Shown piece after piece: positions 9,950-19,505 of a stretch of DNA of 64,000 bases. The translations under genes and the position numbers were made by a program. Within the stretch, counting starts at the first letter, position 1. Each line of letters starts with the position of its first letter. The DNA comes from Lolium rigidum (taxonomy: Eukaryota > Streptophyta > Magnoliopsida > Poales > Poaceae), in assembly GCF_022539505.1 (NCBI RefSeq), contig NC_061514.1:244206124-244270123 (forward strand), given 5' to 3'. The notes under the pieces were generated by a model. That model saw nothing but the letters and a program-made list of their open reading frames with translations, searched no databases and was not told the DNA's origin.

Positions 9950-10378
9950 CTATTCCTCGCTAGCGTCGTCATCGGCGTCGCCATCGGCGCTACTGCCGGA
10001 GAAGTCCTCGCTGCTGCTGCCCCAGCCGTCGGCTGGGGCTTCCTCCTCCTCCTCGTCATCATCATCATCCTCGCTATCCGCCCAGCCGCGGAAGCGCTTC
10101 GTTGGAGGATACCCAGCGGAGGAGGAGGAATCATCTTCCTCCTCCTCATCTTCTCCTTCCTCGTCGTCATCGTCGTCCTCGCTGTCCGCCCACATGCGGG
10201 AGCGCTTCTTCGACGGGAGCCTGGTGGAGGGGGAGGCCTTGGTCTTCTCTGCTTCTCCTTCTTTCTTCTCCTTGTCAGAGGGGATGGGGTTCGCCCCGGA
10301 GTGGAGGTCGTCCTCTTCCTTGTTCTTCGGTGACGATTGGAGGGGGAGGCCTGAAGCGGAGGAGGAAGAGGAAGACAT
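9950..10378 (-). CDS. Antisense acidic Ser/Asp/Glu-rich ORF in element F
   Basis: A 142-codon open ORF on the strand opposite to gag, between the non-coding region and the 3' LTR. It starts MSSSSSSASG, then has a Lys/Glu-rich stretch. It contains two copies of an internal repeat: a basic patch (KKRSRMWADSEDDDDDEE and TKRFRGWADSEDDDDDEE) followed by an acidic run. The basic patches could be nuclear-localisation signals and the acidic runs histone-binding tracts; both are inference. Codons are dominated by GAG/GAC/TCC, so the opposite strand is also open, which weakens the coding claim. No family recognised. Confidence 0.45.
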   Translation of the reverse strand: MSSSSSSASGLPLQSSPKNKEEDDLHSGANPIPSDKEKKEGEAEKTKASPSTRLPSKKRSRMWADSEDDDDDEEGEDEEEEDDSSSSAGYPPTKRFRGWADSEDDDDDEEEEEAPADGWGSSSEDFSGSSADGDADDDASEE

Positions 10379-10650
10379 GGCTGCAGGGGAAGAGGGTTTT
10401 TTGGCGTTGGTGGACAGAGCAGAGCAAGGGGATGGAGTGGTGAACCGTTTGGCACAGATAAATAAAAGGAGTGTAGTGGAGATTTAATGCCATGACGGTT
10501 CTCGAGGACGTGATGCCGAAATTGTCAATTCGTACAGAGAAGCCCAGGAGGCGAGGCGTAATGATGGAAGATTCTGCGGCGGTTCCGCTCGCCACGACAT
10601 GACCCGACGAAAGGAAAGCGTAATGATTTTGGAAATGACATTTCCAAAAC
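10379..10650 (-). other. Possible antisense promoter region, element F
   Basis: Lies upstream of the antisense ORF on the minus strand. Read on minus it contains TTTATTTATC near 10463, a weak TATA-like match. No other feature seen. Confidence 0.25.
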
Positions 10651-10663
10651 CAGGGGGGGCATG
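10651..10663 (+). promoter_or_regulatory. Polypurine tract of element F
   Basis: CAGGGGGGGCATG precedes the 3' LTR directly. Confidence 0.8.
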
Positions 10664-11829
10664 TGTTATCACCAGAATTTGACCGAGTCAGAGGTGGGCC
10701 GCGATCAAGATGGGCTTGAAGAATATATATATGGAAGAAATACGTGAATCGGCCTTACATGCAAAGTTTGGGCTAGTTTGCCCTTGTATCTGTAACATAT
10801 TAGATTACGTGTCGATTAGGAGTTAGAGTTTTACCCGTGCACGGTTAGGTGCACGCCCGAATTAGAAAGTCCCTTGGACTATAAATATGTATCTAGGGTT
10901 TATGAAATAAACAACAACCAACGTTCAACACAAACAAATCTCGGCGCATCGCCAACTCCTTCGTCTCGAGGGTTTCCCCGGTAAGCACCATGCTGCCTAG
11001 ATCGCATCTTGCGATCTAGGCAGCACAAGCCTGCCCACGTTGTTCATGCGTTGCTCGTGCTGAAGCCTTTTTGATGGCGAGCAACGTAGTTATCTTAGAT
11101 GTGTTAGGGTTAGCATTGTTCTTCGTATCATATGCTGTCGTAGTGCAACCCTTATACATCTAGCCGCCCTTACACCTGTCTTAGGTGTAGGGGCGGCACC
11201 CCGCTTGATCATAGTTTAGTAGATCCGATCCGTTACGGTTGCTCCTTGTTCATCAAGGATTAGTTTAACATCCGCAATAGTTAGGCCTTACAAAGGGTTG
11301 GAGGATCCAGCGGCGTGTAGGGTGGAGTTTGCTAGCCCTAGACAGGACGTTCCGGGATCAACCTCGTGTTGGTTTTTAGGCCCTGTCTAGGATCGGCTTA
11401 CGGTCACCGTACGCGAGCGCGAGGCCCAATCGTGAGTAGGATGATCCGATTATGCGGTGAAAACCCTAAATCGTCGTAGATCGTTTTAACTTTATCTTGA
11501 TCAAGCAGGACCACCATATAGTCGGACACCTTGTACGAATCATGGGTGGATCGGCTCTTTGAGCCGATTCACAGGATAACTTGAGAGCCGATCGAGGCTC
11601 GTATTTAACGTTTACGTGTATGCCATGCAGGAAACTAAGCGAGGCATCATCCAACACCTTCCTGACCAGGTATAGGTCAGGTGGCACGCCCTTGCGATAG
11701 CATCGGACGTGTGACCAGGAGGCTTTGCGGGCCGTCGCTCTGAGGGACTGGGGCCAGCCGCAACCCTAGTTGTTCCCGGCTCTACTGTGTTGCCAGTCAC
11801 TGCCCGCCGGTGGGTTTCTGACGCCAACA
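10664..11829 (+). repeat. 3' LTR of element F
   Basis: 1166 bp, TGTTATCACC...GACGCCAACA, followed by the TSD CGTTG. It carries the same hairpins as the 5' LTR (10991-11025 and 11163-11197) without interruption, so it shows the ancestral form of the site hit by G. Confidence 0.93.
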
Positions 11830-11834
11830 CGTTG

Positions 11835-12705
11835 GAGATGAAAGGGAGCAATACTACATGCTCACCAAAATTTTCGTCGAGAGCTTCAAGTTCCAAAACA
11901 CGCAATATAGTCCGACAGTTGCATTCAAGATCTATGGTAATCCTGTTACTATGGAATTGGAAGAATTTTGCCGTGCATTGGATATTGCCCCTGTAGGTAC
12001 AGCGAGGAGAATTGATGACAACCCTCGGGACTTGTTGGAGCTCTATCGAGGGATCACCAATGATGACTGTCGCACCATTCAGCGGGGCAAGATAAGGAAG
12101 ATTCAACTCCCCGCCATTAAATATTTTGCATATTACGTTGCTACTAGCATACTTGGTAGGGAGAACACTAGCAATATTTCTAGTTACCATCTTGCTTTCT
12201 TGAATATTGCACTTACTGGACGGACATCTTATCATCTTGGTTCTCTTATTGCTCGCCGCCTGTCTACCAGGGGACCTATTTTTGGAGGAACTATTGCACT
12301 GCGCATTTTAACACATTTGAGCTTCCTATTGATCCTAATGATGTGCCATTAACCCCTAGGAGGTTTGATATCATTGCTATGAAAAGCCATCATTTTGTTA
12401 CCACCGAGTCCACTTTAGATAATATGGTCTATAGAATGTTGTTTGCTGACGGAGATGAGAAAGAAATCCCTCTTCCCCAGCCAGGTTTGTTCGATATTGA
12501 CAGGCAACCATGGTCGCGCACTAAGGAGGAGGTGGATGAACATATGAAGATACAAGATTTCCACCAGCAGCATGACTCCGAGGACGCCGAGCCCTCCTAC
12601 GACTACACCGTCACGTATCCGGGTGCTTCTTCTAGCACATACCCGGAATATGATCCATCTTCGTCGTACCAGGGAGATACTACCTCGTGGCCTCGATGGG
12701 ATTGA
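11835..12705 (+). pseudogene. Athila ORF1-like protein, 3' portion, one frameshift
   Basis: Continues the ORF that starts at 135. Recognisable blocks are YYMLTKIFVESFKF, VTMELEEFCRAL, KIQLPAIKYFAYYVATSILGR and SSYHLAFLNIALTG, all typical of the Athila ORF-1 family. Near 12316 a run of T looks one base short, moving the frame; reading continues in the next frame through TPRRFDIIAMKSHHFV and an acidic, Tyr/Ser-rich tail to TGA at 12703-12705. Apart from the F insertion and this single indel it is remarkably intact, which suggests A was young when F landed. No catalytic motif is visible. Confidence 0.78.
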
Positions 12706-14185
12706 ACTCCACTTAGGCCAAAAGCCTAAGCTTGGGGGGAGGTATACCGGCATCACTCATTCTTTGCATAATATGGTTGTTGGATACTTGTATATACTTG
12801 TTTAGTTTGTTTGAGTGGTTTTCTAATGAGAGGAAGATGATATTTGGGGAAGTGCTGCCTGAAAACAGATTCTGGACTGTTACCGTAAAAATTCGTGCGC
12901 ACAGCCAGAACGTTATTTTGCGAAGCCAATTTTTGTGCAGGTTCCCCAGGTTGTTATCTAACTTTCATTAGTTGAACACTTTTCGAGCTGAGCAACGTAA
13001 GATTTTTGTAAAAATCGATTTCTGTACTGCTGTCAGGTTTTGGCAGATTTCTGCCATCTCGCTTTTCTGTGTTTCTTTTAGTTTGCTATTTCTTGCTTTC
13101 ACTTTGTTTCTTTCCTAAAACACAAAAAGACCAAAAATATTTCTGTTGTTTCTCTTCATCATTTGTTTATCTTGGTTGCTTGCATTTGTTTTGCTTTATT
13201 TGCTATTGCTAGTTTGCTATAAGAAAACTCAAAAAGATTTTGCTTTGTTTGCTTGTTTCCTTTTGTTCTTGTTCTCAAATTCGAAAACACCAAAAATATT
13301 TGCTGTTCTTCTTTGGTTTGTAAAGTTCATCATGAGTTCAATGGTCTTCGGTGTCTGGAGCGTGGTTTTCATTTTATATTATCCAAGCTACACAAGTGAA
13401 AAGGCAATAATGACGATCTACGACAATCTGATTGTGGTGAGAGGCTGGTATGAACTCTATTTGTTTTCATTTTTGTACATATACTCATCCATGTGAGCAT
13501 GCTTAGTTGGTTCATGTGAGGTATATGTTATTTAAGAAAGTCTAGTAGTTCATGATCTCTCATGATTAGCTCCAATTTATTAATATAAGTAGCATGTCAT
13601 GGATGTTTGCTTGCATTGTTTTATTCATAAGTAAGTATGGCATTGTGGTATCCTCCTCTGAATAATTCATTTATATCGACTTGGCACATGCTCACGCATG
13701 CATATGACTGAACAAAAGTCAATTAAGCCTCAATGATTTACATTGCTTCGAGTTCTTGTATCACTTTTATGCCTCGGTTAATTTATTTTGCCGCAAGCAT
13801 GATTATGACAGTTACTGCTCTCTTGATTTGTCGCTCCCTAGTCTTTTGCTAGCCTTCACTTGTATTGAGCGGGAACGCTGCTCGTGCCTCCAAACACATG
13901 AAAACCAAGTCATTCCAAAGTGTCCACCATAAATACCTATGCATGGCATTTCAAACCATTCCAAGTAAATTCTCATGCGCTACCTTTAAAATCTTCAAAA
14001 TGCTTCTTAATTTGTGTTAATGTTTCATAGCTCATGAGGAAGTATGTGGTGTTTATATTTCAACCTTGTCATTTACTTTTGACGGACTCTCATATGGACT
14101 AGTGGCACATCCGCTTATCCAATAAATTTTGTAAAAAGAGTTGGCAATGGGATTCCCAGTCCCGAATTAATTAACTTAAATAGAT

Positions 14186-14269
14186 ACTCCTCCATGGTTT
14201 GTGATAGTTGGACGGCACCCGAAGGATTCGGTTAGACATGGCTTGTGTAAGCAAAGGTTGGGGGGAGTG
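14186..14269 (+). other. Hairpin-bounded conserved module, copy 1 (element A)
   Basis: About 84 nt that begins ACTCCTCCATGG and ends GGGGGGAGTGT; the ends are complementary and would close a stem. The inside carries the conserved core GGCACCCGA-GGATTCGGTTAG and a TTGTGTAAGCAAAGGTTGG segment. A second copy follows at 14301-14383 and one is found in element I at 54304-54388. Conservation of the closing arms suggests RNA structure (inference). Confidence 0.65.
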
Positions 14270-14300
14270 TCATCATCATAATAAAACTAAACTAAAAAGG

Positions 14301-14383
14301 CACTCCTTCATGGTATGTGATTGTTGGCAGGCACCCGAGGATTCGGTTAGCCATGGTTTGTGTAAGAAAGGTTGGAAGGAGTG
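14301..14383 (+). other. Hairpin-bounded conserved module, copy 2 (element A)
   Basis: Second copy of the module at 14186-14269. Here the arms are CACTCCTTC and GAAGGAGTG, still complementary although two bases differ from copy 1, so the stem is kept by paired changes. The same GGCACCCGAGGATTCGGTTAG core is present (split across the line as GGCACCCGAGG and ATTCGGTTAG). It is followed by a GGGAGCCGCTCTTGAAAGT box that also follows the module in element I. Confidence 0.65.
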
Positions 14384-15031
14384 CCACATAAAAATGCAAA
14401 TAATTCATGGGAGCCGCTCTTGAAAGTCCGGTTGGCGAGGTAGTTGGTGTACCCATTACCATTCGTTGACAACAACAAACACCTCTCAAAATAATTTTAC
14501 TCCTCCTTTACAAATGAAAAGCTCTAGCGCATGTTAATCCCTGCTTCCCTCTGCGAAGGGTCAATCTTTTACTTTTATGTTGTGTCTCCATCCTTTCTTT
14601 GAGCACTTTCTTGAGAGCACAACTGTCATTCTTAGTATAATATGCTTGTCTCAAAATATGATTGATTGTGGTATAACTTTGATGCTTTTATCTTTGACAA
14701 TCACTACTTCTAGTCTTTCTATGAACTCCGAGAGGTGCCCGGGCATTTATGTTTTGCCAATCAAATACGAGCAAGCGAGATACCACTTTATCATACTCTC
14801 TTATAAACATTGCAATCCTGCTTATATACATGATTCATGATGCTTATTATTAATTGTTGGTACCTCTTCATGATTGACATAGCTGTTAGATGATCTTGTT
14901 TGCATGTACCTTATTATGAACTGCTCAAGTATTAGCCATATCATGAGAATATATACATCATATGAACAAATGTGTTCGTGAAAGTTCTTTTATCGCTCAG
15001 TTGTTAACTGAATTGCTTGAGGACAAGCAAT

Positions 15032-15050
15032 AAGCTAAGCTTGGGGGAGT
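15032..15050 (+). promoter_or_regulatory. Polypurine tract of element A
   Basis: AAGCTAAGCTTGGGGGAGT sits immediately before the TG of the 3' LTR. It would prime plus-strand DNA synthesis. The CTAAGCTTGGGG core is shared with the polypurine tract of elements I and J. Confidence 0.8.
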
Positions 15051-16451
15051 TGATACGTCCAAAACGTATCTACTTTCCCGAACACTTTTGCTATTGTTTT
15101 GCCTCTAATTTGTGTATTTTGGATGCAACTAACACGGACTAACGCTGTTTTCAGCAGAACTGTTCTGGTGTCTCGTTTTTGTGCAGAAATCCAACTTTCG
15201 GGAAAAACCTCGGGATTTTGACGAAAGGCCCTATTTTCCCAGAATAATGACGGAGCCAGAAGGACAAATCAAGTGGAGGCCCGAGGGCCCCACACCATAA
15301 GGCGGCGCGGCCTAGGGGGGCCGCGCGGCCCTATGGTGTGGCCCCCTCGGCCGGCCTCCGACGCCCTCCTTCGGACTACTTATTCGCCTCGACCTAAAAA
15401 CGCACGGAGAGAAGTAAAAGTCGCGAGAAACCCTCCACAACGCCGCCACATCGCGAAACTCCGTCTCGGGAGCCAGAAGTCTCCGTTCTGGCACTCCGCC
15501 GGGACGGGGAATTGGAGGAGATCATCACCGCCATCACCACCGACGCCTCTTCATCAACCAGCCATGCTTCCCCCATCCATGTGTGAGTAATTCCCCCGCT
15601 GTAGGCCGAAGGGGATGGTAGGGATTGGATGAGATTGGTCATGTAATAGCATAAGAATGTTAGGGCATAGTGCCTAGTGTCCGTAATTGGTACTTTTATG
15701 ATATTGTTGCAACTTGTTATGCTTAATGCTTGTCACTAGGGCCCGAGTGCCATGATCTCAGATCTGAACATGTTATTGATTCATGAAGATATTCGTTGTT
15801 TATGATCTTACCTCGCAAGTTGTATACACATGTCGCTGTCCGGAACCAATGGCCCCGAAGTGACGAAATCGGGACAACCGGAGGGAATGGCAGTGACGTG
15901 AGGATCACATGTGTTCACGGAGTGTTAATGCTTTGCTCCGGTACTCTATTAAAAGGAGTACCTTAATATCCGAGTAGTTTCCCTTGAGGCCCGGCTGCCA
16001 CCGGCTGGTAGGACAAAAGATGTTGTGCAAGTTTCTCATTGCGAGCACGTACGACTATAATTGGAACACATGCCTATTGATTGATTAGTACTTGGATACC
16101 GTTTTATTATTATCCGCAAATGCCCTGCTATGATTGTTACATGAGTTTCTCTCATCCATGCAACGCCCGTCATCCGTCCCCGTGCCTACGGTATTTTAAT
16201 CCTGCTTGTTTACTAAAATCACTACTGCTGTCTTTGTTACTCTGCTGCTGTTATTTCACTACTGCTATCGCTATAAAGCTCGTTACTACTCGATAAACTC
16301 TTGCGAGCAAGTCTGTTTCCAGGTGCAGCTGAATTGACAACTCCGTTGTTAAGGCTTTCAAGTATTCTTTGTCTCCCCTTGTGTCGAATCAATAAATTGG
16401 GTAATACTTCCCTCGAAGACTGTTGCGATCCCCTATACTTGTGGGTCATCA
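15051..16451 (+). repeat. 3' LTR of element A
   Basis: A 1401-bp LTR starting TGATACGTCC and ending GGGTCATCA. It follows a polypurine tract directly and ends where element B's 3' tail begins. It contains a large GC-rich palindrome (15282-15349). The same LTR family, in reverse orientation and truncated, forms element K to the right (48251-57353). Confidence 0.85.
15282..15349. other. GC-rich palindrome in Athila-type LTR
   Basis: CGAGGGCCCCACACCATA on the left is almost exactly the reverse complement of TATGGTGTGGCCCCCTCG on the right; the centre, GGCGGCGCGGCC...GGCCGCGCGGCC, is also palindromic. A stem of around 30 bp is possible. Counterparts occur in the LTRs of B, I, J and K. Confidence 0.75.
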
Positions 16452-16590
16452 CCCGCGCCGGCCTCTGGGGGCACGCCCTCGTGCGTCTCCTCCACTCCAT
16501 TTCGATCTCGTAATTTTTCATATTTTCCAAAAATAGCAAAAACATTGTTCGAAAAGTTAAGCGCGGACTTTTTATTACCAGTACTGTTAC
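16452..16590 (-). other. Element B, start of 3' tail after integrase
   Basis: Non-coding sequence between A's LTR and B's pol stop codon. Nothing else recognised. Confidence 0.6.
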
Positions 16591-17650
16591 CTATTCAAAG
16601 TCGAACTCTGCAGAACTGTCAATTTGACCTTTGATGAAAGCTTCCGGAGTCACCACTCGAATAACATCAACATCTTCATTATAAGAATCACCAGAGATAT
16701 AATGCTTGAGTCTTTGTCCATTCACCACTTGTGTGGCATCACCTTGCAGAGAACTAATTTTAATTGCCCCTGAACGATACACCTCCACAATGACATATGG
16801 TCCTTCCCATTTTGAGAGCAATTTCCCTGCAAAAAATCTGAAACGAGACCGATACAATAGGACTTTATCTTCAACATTAAATTCTCTTTTGATAATTCTT
16901 CTATCATGCCATTTCTTAACTTTCTCTTTAAAGAGTTTAGCATTTTCATAAGATTCACTTCTCCATTCATCTAGAGAACTCAATTGTAGCAATCTCTTCT
17001 TACCGGCAAGTTTAGGATCTTTATTTAGTTCTCTTACAGCCCAATAAGCTTTGTGCTCTAGTTCTAAAGGTAAATGACAAGCTTTCCCATAAACCATTTT
17101 ATAAGGTGACATACCCATAGGATTTTTATAAGCGAGTTCTATAAGCCCATAATGCTTCCTTCAATTTAGTAGCCCGAGTTCTTTTTAGATTTATTAACAG
17201 TCTTTTGCAAGATAGATTTAATCTCTCTATTTGATAATTCTACTTGCCCACTAGTTTGAGGATGATAAGCGGAAGCAATTCTATGATTAATACCATATTT
17301 AGCAAGAGTTTTTCTAAAACCACCATGAATAAAATGAGAACCTCCATCAGTCATAAGATATCTAGGAACTCCAAATCTAGGAAAAATAATATCTAAAAGC
17401 ATTCTTAAAGAGGTCTCACCATCAACACTTTTTGTGGGTATGGCTTCCACCCATTTAGTAACATAATCAACTGCGACAAGTATATGAGTGTTACCTTCGA
17501 AGAAGGGAAAGGACCCATGAAGTCAAATCCCCAACAATCGAATGGTTCAATAACAAGAGTATAATTCATAGGCATTTCATTGCGTCTGGAGATATTACCA
17601 ACCCTTTGACATTCATCACAAGATAAAATAAACTTTCTTGCATCTTTGAA
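16591..17650 (-). pseudogene. pol: Element B integrase (zinc finger end, core and C-terminus), frameshifted
   Basis: Read on minus: the H2C2 finger ends [17 protein letters not shown], then [13 protein letters not shown] (first core Asp), and after a frameshift near 17480 [10 protein letters not shown] (second Asp), [15 protein letters not shown] (Glu). Another break near 17165 precedes MGMSPYKMVYGKACHLPLELEHKAYWA, and the C-terminal domain KWHDRRIIKREFNVEDKVLLY to EFDFE and stop. This matches the Asp-Asp-Glu integrase that joins the DNA copy to the target. At least two indels disable it. Confidence 0.88.
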
Positions 17651-18917
17651 GAGAGTTGGCCAATAGAAACCTGATTGTAGAACTTTTTGCGCGGTTCTAT
17701 CTCCGGCGTGATGTCCTCCATAAGCACTACCATGACACTTACTCAATATCTCTTGTTGTTCATATTCGGGAACACATCTTCGCATAATACCATCCACTCC
17801 TTCTTTACATAAGTGTGGGTCATCCCAAAAATAATGCCTCAAGTCATAAAAGAATTTCCTCCTTTGCTGAGCTGAAAAGGTTGGAGGCAAGTACTTGGAA
17901 ACAATAAAGTTAGCATAATCAGCGTACCAAGGACTATCTCGCGAGCTCACCTTTATTACAACCAATTTTTCATTTGGAAAACTATCATTAACAGGAACAG
18001 GATCATAAGCAATATTTTCCAATCTAGACAAATTATCAGCAACAGGATTATCAGCACCTTTCCTATCTATAATATGTAAATCAAATTCTTGCAAAAGAAG
18101 CACCCATCTAATAATCCTTGGCTTAGCATCTTTCTTTTCCATAAGGTACCTAATTGCAGAATGATCAGTATGGATTGTAACTTTTGAATCAACAATATAG
18201 GATCTAAACTTGTCACAAGCAAAAACTACAGCTAATAACTCTTTTCAGTTGTAGCATAATTTCTTTGAGCAGCATCAAGAGTTTTGCTAGCATAATGAAT
18301 AACATTCAATTTTTTAACCACTCGCTGTCCAAGAACAGCGCCTACAGCAAAATCACTAGCATCACACATAATTTCAAAAGGTAAATTGCAATCAGGAGGT
18401 TCAACTACAGGAGCAGTTGTTAAGGCTTTCTTTAGAGTTTCAAAAGCTTCCTTACAATCATCATCAAAAACAAAAGGTACATCTTTTTGAAGAAGATTAG
18501 TAAGAGGCTTTGAAATCTTGGAGAAATCTTTAATAAATCTCCTATAAAACCCAGCATGACAAAGAACACTACGAATACCTTTAACATCCCTAGGATAGGG
18601 CATCTTCTCAATTGCTTCAACTTTAGCTCTATCAACTTCAATACCCCTCTCGGAAATTTTATGTCCCAATACAATTCCTTCATTAACCATAAAGTGGCAT
18701 TTCTCCCAATTAAGAACAAGGTTAGTTTCTTCACATCTCTGCAAGACTTTATCAAGGTTTCGCAAGCAATTATCAAAAGAATTCCCATAGACAGAAAAAT
18801 CATCCATGAATACCTCTACAATATTCTCACAAAAGCCATGAAAAATAGCAGACATGCATCTTTGAAAAGTAGCAGGAGCATTACATAAACCAAAAGGCAT
18901 ACGTCTATAAGCATAAG
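17651..18917 (-). pseudogene. pol: Element B RT 3' half, RNase H and integrase N-terminus
   Basis: Resumes B's RT to the left of element C: RRMPFGLCNAPATFQRCM, then the catalytic FMDDFSVYG (FMDD at 18799-18810), GIVLGHKISERGIEVD and the RNase H segment CDASDFAVGAVLGQR with HYASKTLDAAQ. A one-base deletion near 18243 interrupts RNase H just after TEK; the frame resumes with a [13 protein letters not shown] motif and VADNLSRLE, and then the start of the integrase zinc finger ([16 protein letters not shown]). One break in an otherwise well-kept polymerase. Confidence 0.9.
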
Positions 18918-19505
18918 TGATGGGATTCGTAGCATAGAAAACAAAAAATTTCCTACCGCAAGAACGAAAACCAAGCCAAGATGCAATCTAGAAGATGGTA
19001 GCAACGAGGGGATCACGAGACTAACCCTTGAAGATTTCCAAATCCTACGAGATTAGATCTCGTTGTTGCAGAAGATGATCACTTGCCGCTTTCAAAAGCG
19101 CGTAGAAGATCTTGACGGTGCCACATTCGGGCAGCACCTCCGTACTCGGTCACACGTTCGGTGTTGATGACGACGTCCATCTCCCCGTTCCAGCGGGCAG
19201 CGGAAGTAGTAGATCCTCCTCGGAATCCCGGCAGCACGATGGCGTGGTGGCGGTGGTGGTGGAGAACTCCGGCAGAGCTTCGCCTATGCGCTGTGGGAGT
19301 ATTATGTGGAGGAGGAGAGGCTAGGGTTTGGGGAGAGGGGGTGGCTAGGGCGCCTGCCATGGGCAGCCCTAGGTGGTGCGGCCAAGAGTGGCTGCCTCCC
19401 TCCCTCTTCTCCTCATTATATAGGTGGAAATCCCCAAGAGTTGTAGTCCAAGTCTTCGAATAAGACCCCAACAACAAAACCTCCCATAGGTGGGAAACCT
19501 ACTCA
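18918..19505 (-). repeat. Element C 3' LTR, distal part
   Basis: Matches 42035-42624 of the 5' LTR closely. TATA box TATATAAT on minus (plus 19415-19422). Ends at the TCA target of element E. The minus ORF 19079-19477 lies wholly in the LTR leader; I do not call it as a gene. Confidence 0.92.

Larger units (their letters stand above)
382..11829 (+). mobile_element. Element F: gag-only Gypsy LTR retrotransposon inserted in A
   Basis: Flanked by the TSD CGTTG (377-381 and 11830-11834). LTRs start TGTTATCACC and end GACGCCAACA; the 5' LTR is split by element G. Once G is removed both LTRs are about 1.17 kb and differ by only about a dozen changes that I can see, implying a recent insertion. The interior has a primer site, a frameshifted gag, no pol, GC-rich non-coding sequence with repeated polypurine-like motifs, and an antisense acidic ORF. 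Non-autonomous. Confidence 0.92.
12706..15031 (+). other. Element A 3' non-coding region
   Basis: No credible ORF. An internal polypurine-like motif AAGCTTGGGGGGAGG lies just after the stop codon (about 12729-12743). From about 13850 to 14580 the sequence aligns clearly by eye with the 3' non-coding region of element I (about 53900-54670), although the two elements differ in coding content. Two hairpin-bounded modules sit inside this block. AT-rich sequence fills the rest. Confidence 0.7.
1..16451 (+). mobile_element. Element A: non-autonomous Athila-type LTR retrotransposon, 5' end outside window
   Basis: The visible part is a leader, one ORF resembling the ORF-1 protein of Athila elements, about 2.3 kb of non-coding 3' region, a polypurine tract and a 3' LTR (15051-16451). 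The 5' LTR lies left of the window. No reverse transcriptase or integrase lies between the ORF and the polypurine tract, so I infer it needs a helper. Its right edge abuts the 3' tail of element B, so A inserted into B; the expected right TSD is CCCGC (16452-16456), whose partner is off-window. Element F (382-11829) interrupts its ORF. Confidence 0.85.

Noticed and set aside
10044..10190. Ser-rich plus-strand ORF (9921-10487)
   Set aside because: Mirror of the antisense acidic ORF; poly-Ser from TCC/TCA repeats with no start context. The minus frame has the better internal domain repeat.
18556..18888. Plus-strand ORF of 110 codons
   Set aside because: Shadow of the RT gene of element B on the opposite strand.
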